A stretch of 64,000 nucleotides of DNA from Cristatella mucedo. Taxonomy: Eukaryota > Bryozoa > Phylactolaemata > Cristatellidae. The stretch spans positions 2,010,001-2,074,000 of the forward strand of contig WPIO01000015.1 of NCBI GenBank assembly GCA_009760855.2, read 5' to 3'. Below the pieces are notes generated by a model that did no database searches, was not told the DNA's origin, and worked only from the letters and a program-made list of their open reading frames with translations. The position numbers were made by a program, and so were the translations under genes. This document shows, piece by piece, positions 48,401-60,400 of the stretch (the stretch's first letter is position 1; each line of letters starts with the position of its first letter).

Positions 48401-51400
48401 AGCAAAGGGTTGTGATTCAACAACTAAAGGAGGTTCGTAAGGATTGCTAGGACTGGAGGCATGGAATATAGGACGAGCAGCAGGGGTTAATTTGCTGGCT
48501 CTGAAAAAGGACCTTTAAAAATGCAGTGCCTGTCTTTTTTTCCCTGGCCGGGACTGATATGATCAGCTGTATGCATTTCCTCCAAAAAAGGAAAGCCACA
48601 TTGAACATTTTTATGCTTATCCTGAGCAGGCAGGCTTTTATGATCTATTGAAAAATATTCGCCGTATTGAACAGAAGCCCTAGTTCAGAATTGTTTTTCT
48701 ACCCAAGAATAAGTAATTTCGGAGAAGCTAGGTCAATTAAATAGTTCTTTAATCTTGCACTTCAGCTTGATTTTACTAATAAATTACAATTGTTTCCTTT
48801 TCTATAGGAATTCTTGCTTTTGGATGAGATTGAGAGACCTTTGATGGTCAAATCGCCATGCTTACCACGGGACCATTGGGAAGTCAGTCTGGACTCAGTG
48901 ACTGCAAAATGGGTAGCGGTATGTTGCAGCTGTGGCTAGCCACTTTGCTTGTATAAGAAGTGAGCAAATTCTAATTGCTTCAATTTCTTTTTTACCAGAG
49001 TAGTGATGCTGCAAACTTGCAAAACGTGACTGTCACTGTCAAGGCTGGAGAGCTGCTTGCAGTAATTGGATCGGTTGGGTCTGGCAAGGTCAGCTTTTGC
49101 ATTGCTGTTCCAATGCTTCCACTAGACTGACGTTGCTTTAACGTGCCTTCCCCCACATGATCGAGATGCTTGCATTTTTGGTATTTGCATGAGGCAGACC
49201 CGCGTTATCTCTGTCAAGCCCACTAGGAGCGGGAGCTATTCTAGGGGCTTTGGGGGACATGTCCTTAGCTGTTGCTGGTGCTCACAGCGATCTTGGCTGC
49301 CGCACCGTTCGTTGCTAACCGTTGGAAGGAAATGATGATGCTTAAAAAAAGGAAGACTTTTTCATCTGTGGTAGCCTGCCTTCAGTGTATATTTTGCTGT
49401 TGTTGAGTAATTGATTGATCGGGTGCCTTATAAGACTGTTCATAGCAGGAGTTCTGGTCAGCTGGTTTTTATTAGCTCATCCTATTTGACTTTGGCTCCG
49501 ATCAACAATCCGGACACGTCGTCGAAGTGATGCAATTTGTTATGACCATGGCCTCTAGTATGGAGTTCTCCAGTAGCATCTGCACGAAATCTGGGTATCA
49601 GGTTCCGAAGCGAAATATCACTAGACGATCGCTTAAACTCCACAATCAAGTGTGCCTATTTTCGGATACATAGCATAGCAAATATTCGGGTCTGGTTTGA
49701 TAAAAACACCACAGAAAAAACCAGTCCTTGCATTCTCTACATTCCGACAATTTTTTCTCATACACCCTCCTTGTAGGCATTCAAGCCCTGTACAATAAGA
49801 CACTTATAGTTGGTGCATGGTTTGCAGCTAGGCTTATCTTTTGTAAACGTTGCCACTGCCGCATCAAACCACTGCTCGTCAATCTACACTGGCTGTCAAG
49901 TAGAGGCTCGATTTCGAGACTCGTTCCCTCATCTTTAGGTACCTATATTCTCTGCTTCCGGCCTTCCGATTTGAATTAGTTTTACCCCAGGCCCCCTGTC
50001 ACACAACCTGCTCTAGCTGCCACTAGTCGATTGGTTGTACCTTTATCCAATTTCAAATGTCTTGAGGAGACCATGCCTTGAATTGCTATGCTTGCAAAGC
50101 CTACAACACCTACAACAGTGAATGTCTTACCATGTTATTTTATTTAGTTGTCTAAGCTTCTTAATACCTTGCTTATCATTAGCTCTTAGCTATTGATTCT
50201 CTTGCAACGAGTTTTAAAGTGCCTGGATAGAGATTCAGTTCTCGTAGGGAGTCTGGAAAGTATTGCTATTTAATTTATTATAATTACTGTTAATGTGCAT
50301 CGAATCATGCACAGGCAAGCACTACAATCACACGAAAAAAGACAGGTTCGTTTGAATCCGTTATAAAAGCAAATCGATCTGGCCCACCGCCACACTACAA
50401 TGGAAGATAAATAGTAAAAGAAGCCGTGGCCTACGGTACGCGTAAGGTAGGGCTGGAAGGAAGCTAAAGCAAGCATCGCACTGACTGGGCAGAGCCTCAG
50501 AACGTCAGCAGAGACAGGATGCCATCACGATGCATTCGCAAACTGTACATCGAAGGTTTTACTTATCAATCATGTGTAACATCTCCCGTTGGGGAAGTGC
50601 TGCACTGAGACAGGTGCTGCCGCTCTTTGCAGCTCAGCAGGTCGCGACCGACTGAAAAGGCCTGCCTCGAATCTTGGCTGCCAATTCGGGCCGTGCCGGT
50701 TGATACGCTTGCACTGGCAGCGTGAAAGAACCTCTTCAGCTCAGTTGCATGTCGAAAGCCAAAGAAATGCCTGGGACAGCGCACCTTGGCTGACTTGCTA
50801 TGTAATTCCTAGTGCCAGACTAGTCGCCTCTGGCAAGACTTATCCGGACAGTGGCTGCCCTCATCTTGTATGACCGTATCGATAGTGTTTGTGCTGGACT
50901 CTGAGGCTGCCTTTGTGCGTTTGACTGCAATGTCTTCTGAAACTTACCCCTTCCTTGTGACTCGAATCTGTTTGCAGTGATGGAGAGTGTGGTTCTGACT
51001 CCATCTCTCATCCACAGGCTGTCAGTGCCCACCTGTAGGCATTGCTTATCGTAAAGCATTGCATTTTATGTCGTCGTGCATGTGCCGCCTTGCATTCCCG
51101 CTACAGACGCCGAAGCGGCTGCAGAGAGCTCCATCTTCTGTCAACTCGCTTGGACGCTTTGTTTTATCTCTGTTCAGTCGTCGCTGCTGATGGCAGTCCT
51201 CGGCGAGCTGCCTTGCCTATCAGGCCACATCACCGTTAGAGGCAGCACCGCCTACGCACCGCAGCAGCCGTGGATATTCTCGGGAACCGTGAGGCAGAAC
51301 ATCCTGCTGGGAAAGCCGTTCGAGTTGGCCAAGTACGAAAAAGTCATAGGCTGCTGTGCACTGGAGCACGACCTTTTGCTGTTGCCATACGGCGATCAGA

Positions 51401-54400
51401 CTCCGGTTGGCGACCGGGGAGTGTCGCTGAGTGGTGGACAGCGAGCAAGGATCAGCCTGGCCCGAGCTGTCTACAGCGACGCCGACGTTTACCTCCTTGA
51501 CGATCCTCTCTCGGCTGTGGATGCTGCTGTGAGCAGGCATCTGTTCACGGAGTGAGTGCGCAGACACAGGCACGGGCTCTGTGGGGGGGGGGGGGGAGAT
51601 CCGATTGAAGTGGGGAGAGGGAGTTGAAAGCGATGCATCTCTGCTAGATACGTTGGACTCGTTTGATCAACGAGGGAGTGTAGCTGCTGCATTAGACATT
51701 GGATTACTGCATCCTCGTTAGAGGGTGTCTTTGCCAGTTATCACGACGAAATGTGATAACTCGTGGGCGACGTTGAAGTTACTTATCTACTGCCTCTGCC
51801 TAAATTCACTAGAAAAACGACGGAATTTTTGGTCAACTAGACTGCTCGTGTTGAATCAAGTAAACACATCTGCCAGAATTGAGCATACAGTGGCAACTGT
51901 TATTCTTGTTACCATATTTTGCCTGGCTTGTTCTCAAGGTCTGCAGCCAGTTTGTGTGCACTCAGTTAATAAGGCTTACACATGTACTATATGTCTGTAT
52001 TGCAATTGTCACCTAGGTTGGTTCTTTCGTGATTGTGTTCTGCACTGGCTGCTCTTTTGATTCAGATGCATCGACGGCATCCTGAAGGATCGTCCACGTA
52101 TATTGGTTACTCATCAGCTCCAGTACCTCAAAGCTGCCACTCGAATTCTTATTCTTAAAGACGGCATCGTTCTTGGGCTGGGCTCCTATGACCAGCTGGC
52201 ATCGGCTGGATTTGAAGTCGCCTGCTACCTGGAGCAAGCCGAGGATGCCGGTCACTCACCCAAGGCCATGCAGCGGTCCAACTGTGGTCCATCTAATGGT
52301 CATCCGCTGCAGCCTCTGCCCATGGTGCGAACCCTGTCGGCCAGCAGGGAGTCGCTGGCATTGCCCGACGTGGCATCGCATGCTGATCATCTCCATTTGC
52401 TGGTCGCACCTGCTGTGACAGCTGCTAGCGCACTCAATATGCCTCATCGGTTCCCGAGCTCGCTGAGCCTGGCTGCACAGATGGCAAACAGCCGCGGCAG
52501 CCTGTCTGCTATGATGGCGTTCGAGGATGCTAATGTGCACATCGGCAGGGATGCCGCTGAAGATCATGACGACGTCCAGTCAGCACTGCTTGCTGGTAGT
52601 GAGCTAACCAAAGCAACCGTCATGTTGCCGCCAAAGCACGTCCACGCCGAGGAGGTGGCCGTAGGAACTGTCTCTCTATCAGTGTACAAGAACTACTTTG
52701 GTGCAGGTGGCAAGGTCATAAACCTGATCTTTGCTGCAGTCCTGCTTTTAGTCAGTCAAGGTGCATTTGTCGTATGTGACTGGTGGCTGTCCTACTGGTA
52801 AGTCCTTGCCAGGTGTTAGATGACAAGGCATTCTATTGGTTTTTCCTAGATAGCCGGTTTTAGATTTTTCTGTGATTTGTTGGCTTTTAGCTGTGTCCCA
52901 CTACATATATTTACATATGTGAAGTCCTGTCTTCTATTGTCCAGAGGCAAGCAGGGAAATCTTGAGCAAGTAGTCTTGGTCAACATAATCACGATAGCAG
53001 AATTAATAACATTACAAATAATAGTTTAACAGTGCCCTAATAAAGTTACGTCTCTTTCTAGCACGAAACAGAAGGCTGAAAAGCAAACTAATTAGTGACT
53101 ATAGCATGCACCATTATTGGATTTGTAGGTGCTCGAATGAAATCCACTGGGACAAGACATATGCCTCGAGGAGCAGGTGGTTTCTTTTGATTAAATTTTG
53201 ATTAAATGTTGCTAAGTCATGGGAGGAAGTCGAAAGGTCAGTTTTTGCGGTTCTCACAACTGAATTCACAGTCTCCAAAGGATGTCAGGTTGGTCACGGA
53301 TGTAGCTTAACGGTCAGAGCCAGAGGAAGGAACCAGAGACCGAGGTGACCTAAATATGAACGGCAGTAGGATACCGATGTCGATGCGTTCCTTGATGGGG
53401 AGCTAGTGCAGGTTGGTGAGAAGTGGTGAAATGTGGCAGCTGCGTCGCTCACGACTGACAAGCCCAGCCGCAGAGTTTTGCACCAACTGTAGGGGCATCA
53501 TTGCACAGGCTGGCCGACCTGTAAGTAATGAGTTACAAAATGCTAGATTGAATGTCGTTAATGTGTGGACTAACTTGATCGTGATATCCTTATCTAACCA
53601 TGCCCGAATTTGTGTGATGGCATCGAAACTTGGCAGGCTTTACCCTGGAGCTAGTGTGCTATGCATCGGTATCTTCGTGTGTAACTCCACAAAGCAGTAA
53701 AGACTAAGTGGGGTGTTACGGAGGAGTTTTGTAGCTGCTTGCTGTAGACTGGTATGCTACCTAATCTCGAATTGCCAGCAGTTTGGCTGGGCCTGTCAAG
53801 CTATGCCTATGCTGACTAGTGTTGAGCCTGTTCAGGCCTCCAAACTGTCAGCAACACCGTCAGTTGAGTCTCAAAAAGGGAGGAGGTGCCAGGTAATGCT
53901 CTCAGAGTGGCTTCCGCTATGCATACTACAGCCAACAGACTACTCCATCTCACTCAACGAAGAGAAAGTGAGAAGCATTTTGAGTCAGGAGGGCAGCTGA
54001 AGAAGTGAGTAGCATGGAAGTAGCAACTACAGAGATGTCTTTAATCGAAGTGTCACAGTCGGTATAAGGAGAGTAGATGTCGTTGAGTAATAATTCCAGG
54101 AAGTGAATTCCACAGTCTAGGACCTGCAGAACAAAAAAGCTGCTTCTTTCGGTCATTAAGCATAGAAATGGAACAATTAATTTATTGTCCATGGAAGGCC
54201 TGGTGGCACGAGGAGGTTGGAGCTGGTCTGGTCATCCTGTAAAAAGTTGTTAAATGTGTAGCAACTGTAAGAGTCAGGACAATGGCATGCAGGGTTTGAC
54301 AATAAAGCCAGTTCATTTCCTATATTGTGCACAACTATTAACTCAGAAGTCTTTATTGAGCTTCATTGGCTCACTGTCGAGCATTGAATCGACTCCAAGA

Positions 54401-57400
54401 TACTTTCTTTGGCCCTACGGGTCGATTCACTGGCTCACATTATTCCACCCATCCAATCTCCTTACTCCTGCGGCAGTATGTCTTTGCTCCTCGTGCTCCT
54501 AATAATAACACTAGCCGATTTAACAGTCTCTTTTGTATAGCGACAGAAAAACCTTTACGGCTATCACTACTGCTTGCATCGGTGATAAATGATCGCCTGC
54601 TGCAGGATTTGAACCCACGACCTCGGGTCCGAGGTCGTGAAAAGCAACCACCTTACCTAACGTGCCATCACGGCTCACCAGGCTTCCAGTCATCTCACCG
54701 TTTCTCGCACTATCATGAAATCTAATGGTGATCAGGCCTTTGGTTTTTATGCACCAATTGTCTGGAACATGCATTCGGCTTCTGTCACTTAGTGCACTAT
54801 CTTAGCATCATTTGAGTCTCAGCTAAGGACACGTCTGCTCTGCTCAGCTTTCCCAGCTTGCCCCAGTGAACTTTTTTCCTTGTTCATGTGTGCTTGGCAT
54901 GCTTTCTTGTGCGTGTCACTAACCTGGAGTCGTACTTCTAGTGAGTGAGTTTTAAGTGTCTTCTTGTGTGCTTTTGTGCGCTGGTGTAAGCATTTACTTG
55001 TGTGCCGTTGCATGCTTGTCGAAGCATTGTAGCTTGCATGTCATTAAACCTAGGTTATTTCTTCTCTTTCAGTGAGTTGTGATATGCCTGTCTAGAAATT
55101 TGGTTCTCTTAGGGCGCTGTGTTAAAGACTAACTACTATTTATTATTCATATTATGCCTTTTGATCCTGTGTTGAACAGCTGCATTAGGGACAGAAGGAA
55201 CATGCAAGTTAAGTAAGTGCCTTGAAGCTGGATGTCCAAAGTATGGATATTGCTCACTTTGGTGATAATGAGGGTACTGTAATCAATCAGCTGCTAGCTG
55301 AAAAACTTTTCCCATCATTTTGAAAAAGGAATGAACTAATACAGCAGCAGTGTGCAGCATTCCTGCTATCTTATGGCTGTCTTACCTTGTTTAAGTAGGA
55401 GTTTTTGGAGCTTGTCACTGAAATATTCGTGTATGACAGGCCTTTATATTCACGTTGGAGACCATAGCAACATTTAGGTATGCTCATTCATTGACTGTCT
55501 GGAAAACCTCAGCTAGTTAGTCGTGCGACTCATATCGGTGGCCATGTTCTGGATCTCGTGATCACAAAGGTTGTCTGCCCCACAGACCTTGTAGTGTGCC
55601 AGCTGACCATCTTGGATCGTTGCTTAGTCTCGTTTACTGCTCCCTTTCCGTTTTTGCTCACTTCCTATGCCTAGGTAGCATCGAATTTGTCTTTCGGCAC
55701 AACTTAAGAAGACTTGATGCTGGGAAGTTTTTTAAATTTCTTTTTGTCATGTCATCTTTTTGTCACCCAGACTCAACCGACAGCCTCGATACCCTCATTA
55801 ATGTAGTGAACCCAAAAAATTGGATTGCTCTCGACAAGCATGTTCTACAACATTCTGTCCACGTGCAGAGTCGTGGACGTTTCTCTAAATTTACCAAATA
55901 ACTTGATGTGCCCTAATTTAGCATAGTCGAAAGCTGGTTTAAGAAGTGTCTGATGCTGATCTAGCCATTTCTAACTACTTCCTTCGTGTGTCTAAAACCG
56001 GACGCTTAAAAACCAGGGTTTTTTATCACTCGAAAACTGAAGGCCTGCCTGTAAGACCCAAAACTAATTTAAAAGACGATAACTCATTTGCTTGCTAACT
56101 CTGATAGGTCTCATTCCCCTGATATTAATGGTTTGAACCATACGTTTTCTGCCATCTTCGTTATAAAAATGTACATATTCGTGCCTCCATAAAGCCTCTT
56201 TCGACTACAGCAATTGTTGAGTCGAAACCTGGGGCCTTCTTTAAGAGATTTTCCAACGTTTCTGCGTAGGAAGTGGCTACCTTAATTTAGTCAAATAAAA
56301 AGAGCTTGTCTCCTGTAGATTATATCTACCTTCCCTCTCTGGTCTTCACTGGCAGATAAGCTTAGTCCAGACATAGCTCATGTTTGTAATGCTTTCCCAG
56401 ATAAAGTTGCTGTTCAAACTTTATTTGGGAAGTCTTTCAAATCAGCCATCGTTCGACCAATACTTAAAATGCTTGGACTGGTTTCAGGGGTCCTAGCAAA
56501 CCACCGCCTAGTTTCCCTTCTTCCTTTTTTGTCAAAGGCTCTCGTAGAGATTGTCGCTTAACTTGGTGAAAAGAAGTTGTCAGAAAAATTTCAGTCGGGA
56601 TTTAAGCGATACCACTCCACTGAAACTGCTCTCTTCCGTGTGACCAATGACATCCTAAGCAGTAACGACGAGGGTAATGATACTGATGCCCTGGCCCTGT
56701 TTGATTCAGCAACATTCGACACAATTGATCACGATACCCTACTTGAACGGTTAAGAATAACGGCTGGCAGTTGAGGTACTGGCCTGGTTCAACTTTTACT
56801 TATTTGATCGTGTTCAATCGGTGTTGTGTGGTGGTCAAGTCTCATGCAGCAGACCAGTCATCTGTGGAGAAGTTACAGAGGTTTGTTCTCGGTCACACCG
56901 AGCCTCTGGGAAAAGTGATTCGTGCCCCTAGGATCGGCTGTCACGTCTATACTGACGATGCTCAGCTGTATTTGTTGTTTAAACCATCCGAATCTGCTGC
57001 AGCAACTGATTCAATTAATGCTTGCCTTACAGACATTTGATCCTGGATGTCGGCCAATTTCCTTAAAATAAACAATGATAGAACCGAACTCTTACCCTTA
57101 GAACACCCCAAGCATGCAGCTGGATTAGGTGACTTTGCTCTTCTAATAGGTGATGCTGTTGTGCCTCAGTCACGCTGTGCTCGGAATTTAGGTGTCCTCT
57201 TTGACAAGTGCTTAAATTTTGAAGGTTTCATTAAGAAGACTGCCACCACAGCTAGCCATCACGTCCGATCTCTGTCTACGATTAGGGGTCGTCTACCAAA
57301 GGTCACTTTCTAAAAAAATTAACTAGCTCCCTAGTTCTGTTTAGGCTGGACTACTGCAGTTCCATTTTGGCTGGGCCACCGAAAAAGGCCATTAAGCCTC

Positions 57401-60400
57401 CTCAGCTGGTGATGAATATGGCTGCAAGGCTAATCGACAAATCTCCGAGGTTCAGCCATGTGTCGAGCTTCGATGGCTTCTGGTTGATCAACGAATGCAG
57501 AGCAAAGTTCTTACGCTGACCTACGAGGCCCGCTATGGTTGGGCTCCTTCATACCTATCTGCATCCATAGCTAGCTTTATCCACACGTTCACCCACAGTA
57601 GCAAGTTCTACAGTGATAGGAGCGCCATTAGACACTTCAGCCAATGTGGACTGGCTGACTCAATCTCCGGACCTTAACCCAATTGAGCATTTGTGGGATG
57701 AGGTTAAGCGACGTTTATGGCACTGGACGTCTGTGTCACATCCGCTGATGCACTTTTTGAACACTTGCATCGAGCCCAGGGTAGAGTAACGGCCAGTGTT
57801 TGCAAGCGTTAATCAGTTCTCTTCCTGGGCAAGTTCGATAGGTCGTTGCAAATAAGGGAGAGGTTGCAACATCACATTGGCTTAATAAAACGAAGCAAAA
57901 TATGTGAACATTTCAGGAGTATATTTCATTTTCTTATTGCAAACTATTGTGCATATTTTAGTGACGCAACTTTCGATATTTACTCAAAAATGCAGGGAGT
58001 AGGCAGCCACCATGATGGCTTCCACAACCGTCCAAGTATTGTTGCGTTTGAGTGTATATGTTAACTGAAGAGCCTTGACAGCCATCACACTTCTGGCAGC
58101 AGACAATAAATGACTGTTTCCGGCAGGACTCGATCCCACGACCTAGGTCGTGAAGTGTGAGTTGACTGCAATGCTGAGGGTGACAGCTGCTAAGACCCGT
58201 CTTCTGCTCTATAAATGAGGCTGTTGAATCAGCCGACCTTTACTTATACGTAAATAATGGATGGCCGAGACCACAGTTGTATAACCGTTAGTGGTATAAG
58301 TTTTGCCTCAAAATGCACTAACGAATGGTAGATGCATCATCAAATACACACCAACGATAACTGAATACGGGCACTGTGGATTTAATACAGGCTAAAGCGC
58401 ATAAATAAAATAAATCCTAGCTGATTAAACAGCCTCTTTTAGTATAGCGACAGAAGAGCCTTTACGGCTATCACCACCGCTTGCAGTGGCGATAAAGAAT
58501 CGCCCACTGCAGGAATTGAACCCACGATCTCGGGACCGAGGTCGTGAAAGCAACCGCCTTACCTAGTGTGCCATCACGGCTCACCATGCCTGTGACCACA
58601 GTCAAGGGGCTGCTTTTGCTTGATTCAGTTCTCATGTGATCATAGGGTGTATAGATAGCTTCAACCCGTGTATGTAATTTTGAATTATTTGCAGCCCATC
58701 AGCAGAAGTCACTGCTGATTTCCTAGCTGGCAGTGACTAATTGAAAGAGATAATAATGTAATAATAATAATAATAATTTACTTGATAAAGCGCCCTCAGA
58801 GAACTTAATCTCTTTCTAGGCGCTTTACATTTGCTGCGAAGGGAAATGCAATTAAATGGTAAGTAAAATCATGCTTGAAAAACAAACAAAATGAATAACA
58901 TGGTTAGGGGTGACATGCACAGGGTCAGCATGCAAATGTGGTTAGTGGCAGCATGCACAGTGTCAGCACGCATAAGCACATCAAGGACGAATCATAGGGA
59001 CCCACTAAATGCTGTCCTAAATAGGTGTGTTTTTAAGTTCCTTTTAAATGTGGTCAGGTCAGGGGATGTTCTGACGCAGGTCGGGAGGGAGTTCCAGGCT
59101 TTGGGAGCATACGAACTAAATGCACGGTCTCCAAAGGATTTAAGGTTCGTATGAGGTATTTCTAGACTGTTGGATTCCGAAAAGCGGGTGGTACGATGGG
59201 GGAGTATGTCGGAGAGACAGGCTGGAGCCATAGAATGAAGGGACCTAAAAGTGAGCGACAAAACCTTGAAGTCAATCCGTTGCTTGACTGGTAGCCAGTG
59301 CAGGTCGGCAAGAAGTGGAGTAATGTGGCAACTGCAACGCTCACGGCAGGCAAGTCTAGCTGCCGAGTTTTGCACCAGCTGCAATCGCCTGATCGCACAT
59401 GCTGGTTGGCCAGTAAGCAGTGAGTTGCAGAAGTCGAGACGGGATGTCACGAATTCACGGACCAACTTAGACGTGGTATCCTTATCTAAACAAGCCCGAA
59501 TTTGAGCAATGTTATGAAGCTGAAAATAGGCAGATTTGACTGTGGAGCTGATATGGTCGTCTAACGAGAGGTCGCTTTGGATGGAAAGAGATCCCATGCA
59601 ATTTGCATTTACAGTGTATTCATGCAAATGACACAGTGTACTGGCATGGTTGAAATTTCTAAATAAATTTAAAACTTAATAGACAATTAATGTTATGGAG
59701 TACTTTGAAATATGTCTTCTCATAAACAGAACTTTCTGCTGATTCGCTAGCTGGTGTTGACCAATCAGAAAAGACCCTTGTGATTATAAATTCGAGTAGG
59801 CACTTGCATATTTTCCATTTCACCTCTTAAACAGATTAGCTAAGAGATGCAAAATTACTAGTTAGTAGGGCAGTATGTCAGTGGACATTTAGGCCCACCT
59901 GCCAATCCAAAGTTATAGTTTTCTGTGATTTTTCACTCTGCAGGCTAGTAATAAACATGAAAGCTTAAGATTACAACTTGTATAGTTTCTGGTACAATAC
60001 ATTAGCAAGGAATGAGCTGTCTTGACAGTAACCTACACCTTGATCTGTTCTGACTGGCTTGCGGTTCAGCTGCGACCCACCCCATAGTTTCTTCTGTTTG
60101 TGGCCTTCTTGTTCACTGTGACCCACCAATTTCCTGCTCACCTTCTATGTGTGGCCAGGTATATTAAAGGAGGTATATTAAAGGAGTTCAACTAAAGTCA
60201 TTCATTATACTTGTCTTCTGGAACACGTGATTATTGGGGAGACTACTGAATGAAGTAGGAGCCTGACTGGTCTTGCCATAAAATGATTGCTATTCCATGT
60301 TCGTATGAAAAATGCTGAACAGAAGTGTGTTTACAGCAATGAAGATGCTGGCATATTTTGGTGTAAACCAGAAGCCGTCGGTTGTAGTGCTATACACGGC

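Noticed and set aside
50589-50873. 94-codon frame before exon 11 as an extra NBD1 exon
   Set aside because: NBD1 is complete and continuous between exons 10 and 11; the frame shows no ABC motif.
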